From: Deltaproteobacteria bacterium
GTDB lineage: Bacteria > Myxococcota > B64-G9
Direction of reading: 5' to 3'
Length of the DNA stretch: 7,520 bases
NCBI GenBank assembly: GCA_030591745.1
Contig: JAUVAM010000167.1
Coordinates: 1-7,520 of the forward strand
Made by a program: the position numbers and the translations under genes
Shown: positions 1 through 5,559 of the stretch, piece after piece
How positions within the stretch are numbered: the first letter of the stretch is position 1
Layout: each line of letters begins with the position of its first letter
Notes under the pieces: model-generated
The model's database searches: none
The model's input: the letters and a program-made list of their open reading frames with translations, nothing else
What the model was told of the DNA's origin: nothing

Positions 1-173
1 CCCTGGAGCTCGAACTGCTCGGACTTACATTTTTTCATGTAGTCGTCGCGGACCGCGCGCAGGTAGCAGAGCTTTTCTTTGTGGGATTGCATGATGTATT
101 CGCGGTTGTGAGCCCGCCACATCATGTGGAAGTAGGAATATGGTTTTAGGACCATGGTTCGAGCAACGCGCAT
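1..173 (-). CDS. Probable Y1 (IS200/REP-associated) transposase, N-terminal part
   Basis: An open minus-strand frame runs from an ATG at 173 past the left edge, giving about 57 residues with no stop. The segment FHMMWRAHNRE followed by an alternating basic/acidic helix (HKEKLCYLRAVRDDYMKK) resembles the first strand and helix of Y1_Tnp transposases, where a YHV..R..NR pattern is usual. These enzymes cut and join single-stranded DNA with one tyrosine; the HUH motif and the tyrosine would lie outside the window, so activity cannot be judged. No good Shine-Dalgarno site precedes either the ATG at 173 or the in-frame ATG at 155, so the start is uncertain. A 70-residue frame here (25-237) is in another register and has no recognisable family pattern. 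The family call is from memory of the fold pattern and is moderate at best. Confidence 0.5.
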   Translation of the reverse strand, partial: MRVARTMVLKPYSYFHMMWRAHNREYIMQSHKEKLCYLRAVRDDYMKKCKSEQFELQ

Positions 174-337
174 GCCCAAAAACACATGCAGAACCGATGC
201 CACAATCCCGGCTCGTCACCAAGCTTTGGAAAATCAATTAGATAGAAATTGGTAGGCGTTGAGGTGGGTCATTAGGGTGTCCGGATTCCGGACACTCATA
301 CCTCCGGCCCTCCCTTTCCCAGGATGCCATCCTTCCC
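174..337. other. Non-coding spacer between transposase-like gene and operon end
   Basis: About 164 bases without a credible gene. It contains the 19-base palindrome at 277-295 and a small 13-base palindrome at 321-333 (AGGATG, C, CATCCT). No T-rich hairpin marks the end of the minus-strand operon, so transcription may end by Rho or run on. Confidence 0.5.
277..295. repeat. Perfect 19-base palindrome, REP-like or operator candidate
   Basis: The sequence reads GTGTCCGGA, a single T, then TCCGGACAC: two perfect 9-base arms around one base. It lies about 100 bases upstream of the putative Y1 transposase start and about 40 bases past the end of the last gene of the tryptophanase operon. It is not followed by a T-run on either strand, so it is not a normal intrinsic terminator. 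It could be a REP-type element mobilised by the neighbouring transposase, or a dimeric regulator's binding site. Only one copy is seen in the window. Confidence 0.6.
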
Positions 338-964
338 TTAACGGAGCGGAGCCGGGAGGACGGGACGAATCAACTTGTTGAGTGCCAGGCTACGCTTCCC
401 GCAGGCGGGCATGAGCCTGGATAGTCGATTGCTCAGTTGGTTGACGATCCTTGGGGAGAAACGCGGGCCCAGTTCTGTGGACAAGCGTCGCATTTCCTTT
501 TTATTGCGGGCGATGTATTTTCGTACATCGGCTACCGTTCGCTTGCAACTCGCGGCAATTTTTCTGTCGCAGAGGGCCCGGCAGGCTTTTCGGGAGGCAG
601 CCGAGGTTCTCCTCTTCTTTTTCTTGCACTGCGTCATGCGGCAATGCCCTTGGAAGCCCTGTCGCCAGGCCGCACTGTCGAAGTGTATCTCCAGCACCTG
701 GGTCAGTCCATCCACCAACTCGCCGTAGTGGGCTTCTTTTTTTTGCCGCGACAGCTCGCCTTTCAATTGTTCCGTTTTGAGCACTTTCTTGGAAGCCTGG
801 CCCGCCTTGGTCAGGCGTTTGAATAGTTGCTTCCGCGCGGCCTCGGTGCTTTCCCAGTTGATCTTGCCGAAGCCCTCCGGAAGCCTGTCGGCGGCCGTCG
901 ATGTCGCGCCGCCCAGGAGCAAGAATAGTAAACAGCTCAGGGGGAGAATCTTCCGAATGCCCAT
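338..964 (-). CDS. Small exported cysteine-containing basic protein, unknown function
   Basis: The 208-residue product starts with a clear Sec signal peptide: MGIRK, a hydrophobic stretch at about residues 6-19, and a likely cut after A24 or A25 (STAA before DRLPE). The mature part is rich in lysine and arginine (for example KKKKRR at 114-119) and probably mainly helical. It has six cysteines at 108, 113, 128, 132, 140 and 188, an even number that could form disulfides outside the cytoplasm; a seventh, C11, is inside the signal peptide and is not followed by a convincing lipobox. I recognise no family. A strong AGGAGG site lies 4 bases before the ATG. It is the last gene of the run, 25 bases after the TPR/zinc-finger gene, so it is probably co-transcribed with it. 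A role with its neighbours is not evident from sequence. Confidence 0.75.
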   Translation of the reverse strand: MGIRKILPLSCLLFLLLGGATSTAADRLPEGFGKINWESTEAARKQLFKRLTKAGQASKKVLKTEQLKGELSRQKKEAHYGELVDGLTQVLEIHFDSAAWRQGFQGHCRMTQCKKKKRRTSAASRKACRALCDRKIAASCKRTVADVRKYIARNKKEMRRLSTELGPRFSPRIVNQLSNRLSRLMPACGKRSLALNKLIRPVLPAPLR

Positions 965-968
965 GTGG

Positions 969-974
969 CCTCCT
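969..974 (-). promoter_or_regulatory. Ribosome binding site of the exported-protein gene
   Basis: AGGAGG on the minus strand, 4 bases before the ATG at 964. It is the strongest Shine-Dalgarno match in this gene run and fixes the start codon. Confidence 0.7.
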
Positions 975-989
975 GCCAGGAATCGCTTT

Positions 990-1532
990 CTAGTCAGAGG
1001 AATTCTGCTCTTTTTCTAATCGCAGATGAAGTTCGTGGACGCAGCCTGGGCAGATGGTGGTTCTGAGGCCTTCGAAGAGTTCGCCTGCGGCGAACTTGTC
1101 TTGGCCGCAGAAATCGCAGAGGTGGATGGTTTTGGGGGCTGGGGTGGATTTTTTTTCGTTTAGCCAGTCCTGTGTATTTTGTCGCCAGTTCGCATCCACT
1201 TCGGTGTCCAGGTTTTCGATTTGTTGCATGCCCTCTTGGACTCGATCCGTCAGGTTGAGTTTCGTGGCCAGCCAGATGCCGGTTTTCAGGTGTTGGAGGG
1301 CCTGGGCGTCTTGTCCTTGTTTGTGGGCTGCTTTTCCCATGGCCAGCCAAACACCCGAGGAGTCTCCGGGGAACTGGAGTGCTCGCTGCAACAATTGGGT
1401 GGCGGCATCGGGTTGTTCTTTGGCTGCGCGTAACAACAAGGCGCGCGCTTGATCAAATTCGCGGCGTTGGCCCAGGTCTTCGGCCTGGGCTATGGCTTCT
1501 TCGAAAGCGGGGTTGTCTGGCTCAGGACTCAT
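990..1532 (-). CDS. TPR-like protein with C-terminal ClpX-type C4 zinc finger
   Basis: The product is 180 residues from the ATG at 1532 (MSPEPD); a TTG nine bases further upstream is in frame but less likely. The N-terminal two thirds are helical with two TPR-like units, about residues 13-47 (EFDQARALLLRAA) and 58-92 (VWLAMGKAAHKQGQDAQAL), which usually bind other proteins. After a short linker, residues 139-164 carry CDFC and CPGC (C139, C142, C161, C164). The CX2C-X18-CX2C spacing, CxFCG start and CVxEL end match the zinc-binding domain of the unfoldase ClpX, where it drives dimerisation and adaptor/substrate docking. No AAA+ ATPase follows, so this is not ClpX. The start codon overlaps the end of the response-regulator gene by 11 bases, suggesting translational coupling. 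A cytoplasmic adaptor or scaffold role is inference. Confidence 0.82.
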   Translation of the reverse strand: MSPEPDNPAFEEAIAQAEDLGQRREFDQARALLLRAAKEQPDAATQLLQRALQFPGDSSGVWLAMGKAAHKQGQDAQALQHLKTGIWLATKLNLTDRVQEGMQQIENLDTEVDANWRQNTQDWLNEKKSTPAPKTIHLCDFCGQDKFAAGELFEGLRTTICPGCVHELHLRLEKEQNSSD

Positions 1533-1905
1533 CGATCCCAAGCAGCTGATGGATGGTCTGGACGAGGATGGATGGCCGGGGGCCTTTGCTGATCACCGCG
1601 TCGGCTTTGTGCTTGGCACCCAGGGCCTCTAAGGCATTGCGTTCCATCCCCGAGAAAAAGACGATCTTGATGTCCGGGCACAGGTTCCTCAGGGTGTCGC
1701 AGGCCTGATCGCCGGACAAAGAGCCGGGTAGCATGATGTCCAACACAACCAGATCGGGAGAGAAGTCGGCCAGCAAGTAACCAGCCCCCATGGTGTTGGA
1801 GGCCGTTTGCACTTCGAAGCCCTTGGCTTCGAGCAGCCGCTTAAATAAGACGAGGATGTCTTGTTCGTCGTCGACCACGAGGATTTTTGCTTTGGCTTCG
1901 TTCAT
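1522..1905 (-). CDS. Single-domain (CheY-like) response regulator
   Basis: A stand-alone receiver domain of 127 residues (MNEAKAKILVVDDE). Expected active-site residues are present: the acidic pair D12/D13, phospho-acceptor D56 in DLVVLDIMLPG, the hydroxyl switch residue S85 (FFSG) and conserved lysine K107. The usual K-P after that lysine is K-G here, and SLSGD gives a slightly longer loop after the phosphorylation site. There is no output domain, so it would act by protein contact or phosphotransfer. A second ATG at 1911 (MPM) is possible, but AGGAGAG lies too close to it and is better spaced for 1905. A longer in-frame version from 1998 would run through the end of the V4R gene and is unlikely. 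The gene starts 25 bases after the V4R gene and overlaps the TPR/zinc-finger gene by 11 bases. No histidine kinase is visible nearby. Confidence 0.9.
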   Translation of the reverse strand: MNEAKAKILVVDDEQDILVLFKRLLEAKGFEVQTASNTMGAGYLLADFSPDLVVLDIMLPGSLSGDQACDTLRNLCPDIKIVFFSGMERNALEALGAKHKADAVISKGPRPSILVQTIHQLLGIDES

Positions 1906-1930
1906 GGGCATTCTCTCCTGCTCGTTCGGA

Positions 1931-2470
1931 TCACCATTCCCAGCCATCGCCGCCGGCCAGTTCCTGGCCCTGGGCCACGAAGAGGCAGTCAGGCCCACCC
2001 TGGGCCGCGCAGCTTGACTCGTTGCAGGCGCAGGGCATGTTGAGCAAGAACTCAGCCAGGCCCGAGACCGCCCCGGCCAGCAAATGGCAGACGGGCAAAT
2101 CGCTTTCGCCGTATGCTGACGCGGCCGGTGAATGTTGTACCCGGATCATGAGCCTCTTGTCGTCGGCGGAAAATCCTTCCAGTTGCCAGCGCCCCCAGCC
2201 CATCTCGGTCGCGTGGGAGCAAAAGAGCAACAGCAACTCTTGTTCATCGATGACCGAGGCTGCTTTGAGCCGCCGGGCGATGGCGCTGGACCAGTAGGCG
2301 CCCGCGGAATACAGGAACTCGCCCGCCTTGGCCCCCAGGCGATCTTCTACGCCTTTTTGGATTTCGCCCAAGAGATCCGGATGCACCAGTATGTGTCGCA
2401 GGCTGTCCACCTGCAGCACACCCGGGGTCTCGGCCTCGAGCTTGGGTGTGAATTGAGTGTTCTGGCTCAT
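1931..2470 (-). CDS. V4R-domain protein, putative small-molecule (aromatic?) sensor
   Basis: This 179-residue protein matches the V4R (4-vinyl reductase) fold, the ligand-binding domain of phenol-responsive activators such as DmpR, PoxR and MopR. A GWGRWQLE strand lies near residues 91-98, and the C-terminal pattern C128-HLLAG, then ESSC154-AAQGGPDC162-LF is diagnostic. C128, E151, C154 and C162 have spacings 23, 3 and 8, the same as the zinc ligands recalled for MopR (C155, E178, C181, C189). Further cysteines at 147 and 149 are additional. There is no AAA+ or DNA-binding domain, so it is a free-standing sensor module. Its ATG overlaps the tryptophanase stop as ATGA with no visible Shine-Dalgarno site, indicating translational coupling. 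That suggests a ligand tied to tryptophan breakdown, such as indole, but the ligand cannot be read from sequence. Confidence 0.85.
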   Translation of the reverse strand: MSQNTQFTPKLEAETPGVLQVDSLRHILVHPDLLGEIQKGVEDRLGAKAGEFLYSAGAYWSSAIARRLKAASVIDEQELLLLFCSHATEMGWGRWQLEGFSADDKRLMIRVQHSPAASAYGESDLPVCHLLAGAVSGLAEFLLNMPCACNESSCAAQGGPDCLFVAQGQELAGGDGWEW

Positions 2471-3843
2471 GGACCCGGGCGGAACTTGGCCGTGAAGTGG
2501 CGGAGGAAAGGCGCCTGGTATGTGAAGGCCAGGCCGTGAATTTTTTCCTTGTTGTCGTTCAGGTCCTTGATTACTTCAATCACGAAGTCGATGTGGCTTT
2601 GGGTGTAAACCCGGCGGGGGATGGCCAGGCGCACCAGGTCCATGGAGTGGGGTAGTTCCTTGCCGCTGATCGGGTCTGTCTTGCCGAACATAACCGTGCC
2701 GATTTCCACCGAGCGGATGCCGCCATGTTCGTACAAGGCGCAGGAAAGGGCCTGGGCCGGCAATTGTTTAGGCGGGATGTGCTCCAGCATGGCGCGTCCG
2801 TCGATAAAGACGGCATGGCCGCCGGCGGGTCGAACAGTGGGTACGCCCATCTCTGCCAGTCGATCACCCAAATAAGCTGTCGAGGCGATGCGATAACGCA
2901 GGTAGTCCTCGTCCAGCACTTCCACGAGGCCCTGGGCGATGGCTGCCAGATCCCGTCCCGCCAGGCCGCCGTAGGTGGGGAAGCCTTCTGTCAGAATCAA
3001 GATGTTGCGGGCCTCGGCTGCCCAGTCTTCGTTGTTCATGGCGATGAAGCCGCCGATGTTGGCCAATCCGTCCTTCTTGGCGCTCATGGTGCAGCCGTCG
3101 GCATAAGAGAACATCTCTTTGGCGATGGCCAGGGGCGTCTTGTCTGCGTAGCCGGCCTCTCGCTCCTTGATGAAGAAGGCGTTCTCGGCAAATCGGCAGG
3201 CGTCCAGGAACAAGGGGATGCCCTCGCGTTTACAAATTTTGCTCACGGCCTTGATGTTGGCCATGCTCACCGGCTGGCCGCCGCCTGAGTTGTTGGTCAC
3301 GGTGATCATGATCATGGGGATGTGATCTTTGCCGTGTTCCTGAATGGTCGCTTCCAGTTTGTCCGTGTCCAGGTTGCCCTTGAAGGGATGCTCCAGGCTC
3401 GGCACCTTTCCCTCGTCGATGACCAGATCCAGGGCTTCGGCTTTCTGGTATTCGATGTTGGCCCGGGTGGTGTCGAAGTGGTTGTTGTTGGGCACCACGT
3501 CGCCTTCTTTGAGCACGATGGAAAACAAGATGCGCTCGGCTGCCCTGCCCTGGTGGGTAGGGATCAGATGCTCGTAGCCGAAGATGGCCTTGACTTGCTC
3601 TTCCAGTTCATAGAACGAGCGGCTGCCGGCGTAGCTCTCGTCGCCGCGCATGATGTTGGCCCATTGTTCCTGGCTCATGGCCGAGGTGCCCGAGTCGGTC
3701 AAGAGATCGATGAGCACGTGCTTGGCCCTGAGATTGAACAAGTTGTAGTGAGCCTCTTCGAGCAGCCTGCGGCGCTCGTCTATGGTGGTCATGCGAATGG
3801 GCTCAACGGTTTTGATGCGGAAGGGCTCGATGATGGTCTTCAT
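2467..3843 (-). CDS. tnaA: Tryptophanase (L-tryptophan indole-lyase)
   Basis: A 458-residue PLP enzyme of the beta-eliminating lyase family, full length for TnaA, splitting L-tryptophan into indole, pyruvate and ammonia in the cytoplasm. Seen: EPFRIKTVEPI at the N-terminus, LIDLLTDSGT (44-53), the THQGR loop (96-100), D214 and R217 in DACRFAEN, the PLP lysine K257 in MSAKKD, R405, and LRHFTAKF near the C-terminus. Three positions separate it from the sister enzyme tyrosine phenol-lyase: D124 (HFDTTR; threonine in the phenol-lyase), I381 (SVEIG; arginine in the phenol-lyase) and H449 (LRHF; phenylalanine there). All three are tryptophanase-like. GGAAGGA sits 7 bases before the ATG. It heads a run of co-oriented genes and overlaps the V4R gene by 4 bases. 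A promoter with a short leader of about 30 bases precedes it, too short for a TnaC-type leader peptide. Confidence 0.95.
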   Translation of the reverse strand: MKTIIEPFRIKTVEPIRMTTIDERRRLLEEAHYNLFNLRAKHVLIDLLTDSGTSAMSQEQWANIMRGDESYAGSRSFYELEEQVKAIFGYEHLIPTHQGRAAERILFSIVLKEGDVVPNNNHFDTTRANIEYQKAEALDLVIDEGKVPSLEHPFKGNLDTDKLEATIQEHGKDHIPMIMITVTNNSGGGQPVSMANIKAVSKICKREGIPLFLDACRFAENAFFIKEREAGYADKTPLAIAKEMFSYADGCTMSAKKDGLANIGGFIAMNNEDWAAEARNILILTEGFPTYGGLAGRDLAAIAQGLVEVLDEDYLRYRIASTAYLGDRLAEMGVPTVRPAGGHAVFIDGRAMLEHIPPKQLPAQALSCALYEHGGIRSVEIGTVMFGKTDPISGKELPHSMDLVRLAIPRRVYTQSHIDFVIEVIKDLNDNKEKIHGLAFTYQAPFLRHFTAKFRPGP

Positions 3844-3880
3844 GGGTTTTTCCTTCCAAGGGGTTGAATCGTAGGAAAAA

Positions 3881-3909
3881 ACGCTAACACCGCGTCAGGG
3901 GCGGGTCAA
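3881..3909 (-). promoter_or_regulatory. Predicted sigma-70-like promoter of the tryptophanase operon
   Basis: On the minus strand, TTGACC (3904-3909) is followed after 17 bases by TAGCGT (3881-3886). The -35 matches consensus at five of six positions; the -10 keeps the first T, the A and the last T. Transcription would begin near 3874, about 30 bases before the tryptophanase ATG. The element lies in the 79-base gap just after the ssnA stop, so tryptophanase can be expressed separately from ssnA, although read-through is also possible. Confidence 0.55.
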
Positions 3910-3922
3910 GGCGTTAGAAGTC

Positions 3923-5245
3923 TTAGAATCGCTCCCATAGACTGGGGCTCAGCTCGCGGGCGCGGGCTGCTGCCTCCGCCGCATCCAGACCCAAGACTTC
4001 TCCGTCGCGCAGGCGTAGCTTCCCTGCTACGGCGACGTGTCGGGCTTGGGCGCCGTAAAGTCCGAAGAGGAAATGACCCATGAAATTGTCGGCGGAAAAG
4101 GGTGTGGGGGCGTAGGCGTCGTATACGACCACGTCGGCGGCGGCACCCACGCTGAGCTGGCCTAAGTCTTGGCCGAATAGGCGAGAAGCGATGCGTCGAT
4201 TGGTTTCTAAGGCCTGGCCCAATTCGCCCCACATGGTGCGCGGGTCGGCGGTTCGATGGTGGCCGAGGAGGAAGGCCACCCGCATGTCCTGGCGTACGTC
4301 GGCTTGCATGCCGTCGGTGCCGATGCCCACGGGTACGCCTGCCGCCATCATGGTGTCGATGGACGCGGCCCCGACGGCGTTGTTCATGTTGGACTGTGGG
4401 TTGTGCACGGCGTAGACGTCGGCCTCTTTGAGGATCGCCCATTCATCAGGACCCGTGTGTACGCAGTGGACCGCCAGACTGCCCGGCGTGAGGCAGCCTC
4501 GCTGGTGCAAGCGATCGACCGCGCCCTTGGTCCCTCGGCCGCGCGCGTCCTCGGCGTCGCTTTTGGCCTCGGCCACATGCACGTGGAAGGGCAGCTTGAG
4601 TTCGTCGGCCGCCGCAGCGCAGGCGTCCAGGGACGCATCCGACAAGGTGAACTGTGCGTGCAAGCCGAACATGCCGCGCAGCATCGGGTTCCCTGCCGTG
4701 GCCTTGGCGAAGCGTATGTTTTCCGCGATGCCCGCGTTCATGATTTCGGGCCCATCCCGATCGCTGACTTCGTAGCAAGTGGACAGACGCAATCCGGCTC
4801 TGCCTGCTGCCTCGGCCAGTACGTCCAAAGAGCCTTCCACAGCGCCGGGGCTGGCGTGGTGATCGATCATGGTGGTCACGCCGGCCCGCAAGGCGTCGAT
4901 GATGGGTAGCTCGGCCGAGGGGCGTAGGTCCTCAAGGGTCAGCACCTTGTCCAGCCGCCACCAGAGGCGCTCTAAGATTTGGTTGAAGTTTTTTGGGGGC
5001 GGGTCCTTCAGGCCCATGCCCCGCGACAAGGTCGAGTAAAGATGCATGTGCGTGTTGATGAAACCAGGCGTGACGATGCGGCCGCCTGCATCGACGACCT
5101 CGGCACCCGCCGCGATTTTTTCGAGTTCGCTGTCCGGGCCCAGGGCGATAATCTTGTCACCTTCACACAGAAGGCCTCCTTCGAAGACCTGGGGCTTGTC
5201 CCCGCCGGTGAAAACCATTCCATTTTTGATCCAGAGTTTTGTCAT
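3923..5245 (-). CDS. ssnA: SsnA-type aminohydrolase (amidohydrolase superfamily)
   Basis: A 440-residue TIM-barrel metal hydrolase close in length and pattern to E. coli SsnA, whose gene sits with selenium-dependent molybdenum hydroxylase genes; its true substrate is not settled. Metal-site candidates are H66 and H68 (NTHMH), H223 (HVHVAE), H260 (AVHC) and D311 (GTDGM). SsnA-like signatures include LWWRLDK (94-100), MIDHHASP (126-133), TCYEVSDRDG (156-165), HNPQSNMNNAVG (281-292) and TPFSADNFMGH (381-391). These favour SsnA over generic guanine or atrazine-type hydrolases. The ATG at 5245 is chosen because GGAGG (5251-5255) lies 5 bases before it; a TTG at 5257 is in frame but runs into that site. 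It is divergent from aconitase and 79 bases upstream of tryptophanase. No selenium or molybdenum hydroxylase gene is in the window. Confidence 0.85.
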   Translation of the reverse strand: MTKLWIKNGMVFTGGDKPQVFEGGLLCEGDKIIALGPDSELEKIAAGAEVVDAGGRIVTPGFINTHMHLYSTLSRGMGLKDPPPKNFNQILERLWWRLDKVLTLEDLRPSAELPIIDALRAGVTTMIDHHASPGAVEGSLDVLAEAAGRAGLRLSTCYEVSDRDGPEIMNAGIAENIRFAKATAGNPMLRGMFGLHAQFTLSDASLDACAAAADELKLPFHVHVAEAKSDAEDARGRGTKGAVDRLHQRGCLTPGSLAVHCVHTGPDEWAILKEADVYAVHNPQSNMNNAVGAASIDTMMAAGVPVGIGTDGMQADVRQDMRVAFLLGHHRTADPRTMWGELGQALETNRRIASRLFGQDLGQLSVGAAADVVVYDAYAPTPFSADNFMGHFLFGLYGAQARHVAVAGKLRLRDGEVLGLDAAEAAARARELSPSLWERF

Positions 5246-5250
5246 TTTTT

Positions 5251-5255
5251 CCTCC
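5251..5255 (-). promoter_or_regulatory. Ribosome binding site deciding the ssnA start
   Basis: GGAGG on the minus strand, 5 bases before the ATG at 5245. The alternative TTG at 5255-5257 overlaps this site, which argues for the ATG. Confidence 0.75.
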
Positions 5256-5263
5256 AAGGCCTT

Positions 5264-5292
5264 ATCGTACGCCAGGCTTCAGGGGTCGGCAA
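5264..5292 (-). promoter_or_regulatory. Predicted promoter of ssnA
   Basis: On the minus strand, TTGCCG (5287-5292), a 17-base spacer and TACGAT (5264-5269); four of six matches in each box. The predicted start near 5257 gives a leader of only about 12 bases, still including the GGAGG site. The layout (17-base spacer, TTG-type -35) resembles the tryptophanase promoter. Confidence 0.5.
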
Positions 5293-5356
5293 GGAGAGAA
5301 TATGTGCAAAGAAAACAATATGATATGGGTTTCTTTTGGGAATGTATCGATAGAGC

Positions 5357-5385
5357 TTGACGAGGGATGGAACATTAAGTACTAG
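5357..5385 (+). promoter_or_regulatory. Candidate upstream promoter of aconitase
   Basis: TTGACG (5357-5362), 17 bases, then TACTAG (5380-5385). The -35 is close to consensus, the -10 weak. Transcription would begin near 5392, leaving a leader of about 175 bases before the aconitase ATG at 5567. The TTG of this -35 box is also the first codon of a long in-frame extension of aconitase, which supports treating the region as control DNA rather than coding. Confidence 0.4.
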
Positions 5386-5392
5386 GCCAGTT

Positions 5393-5452
5393 GAGCTGTT
5401 CGATCAGCTCCTATCGTGTGCTTCGCGATCGTTGACAGAAAGTTGTTCTGTC
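5393..5452 (+). promoter_or_regulatory. Aconitase leader with inverted repeats and a consensus -35 box
   Basis: Two perfect inverted repeats lie here: GAGCTG (5393-5398) with CAGCTC (5405-5410) around a 6-base loop, and GACAGAA (5434-5440) with TTCTGTC (5446-5452) around a 5-base loop. A perfect TTGACA (5432-5437) overlaps the second repeat; TGTTTT at 5455-5460, 17 bases on, is a poor -10. CGATC in the first loop (5401-5405) could pair instead with GATCG (5427-5431), so exclusive folds are possible. These may be regulator sites, a structured leader or a second promoter; the sequence alone does not decide. Confidence 0.4.
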
Positions 5453-5553
5453 CCTGTTTTCCCTCTGCAGATTCTCGTTTCCTTATTCGAAATACCATTT
5501 TCAATTTTGGGCAAGCCGCTGGAACGAAGGCCAATGTCGGCGTCGACCAACAA

Positions 5554-5559
5554 AGGGAG
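5554..5559 (+). promoter_or_regulatory. Ribosome binding site deciding the aconitase start
   Basis: AGGGAG ends 7 bases before the ATG at 5567. The other in-frame ATG (5534) has only a GAAGG about 4 bases upstream, and the MGK start from 5567 is typical of this aconitase family. Confidence 0.65.

Noticed and set aside
321..333. 13-base palindrome AGGATG-C-CATCCT
   Set aside because: Short arms and a one-base centre could arise by chance; no T-run and no second copy seen.
990..1532. Truncated ClpX
   Set aside because: The zinc finger is at the C-terminus, the N-terminus is TPR-like, and there is no Walker A/B region; ClpX has the finger at its N-terminus.
1906..1998. Longer response-regulator start at 1998
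   Set aside because: It would overlap the end of the V4R gene by 68 bases and add residues unlike receiver domains; AGGAGAG fits the ATG at 1905.
2467..3843. Tyrosine phenol-lyase instead of tryptophanase
   Set aside because: The positions equivalent to the phenol-lyase Thr124, Arg381 and Phe448/449 are aspartate, isoleucine and histidine, as in tryptophanase.
3322..3867. 181-residue plus-strand frame inside tryptophanase
   Set aside because: It is an antisense shadow of a gene with strong family signatures, with no ribosome binding site or family pattern of its own.
4256..4909. 217-residue plus-strand frame inside ssnA
   Set aside because: Antisense shadow caused by the high G+C third positions of ssnA; its sequence resembles no protein family.
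5434..5460. Intrinsic terminator or attenuator in the aconitase leader
   Set aside because: The 7-base stem is A/T-rich and is followed by CCCTGTTTT rather than an immediate T-run, so termination is doubtful; kept only as an inverted repeat.
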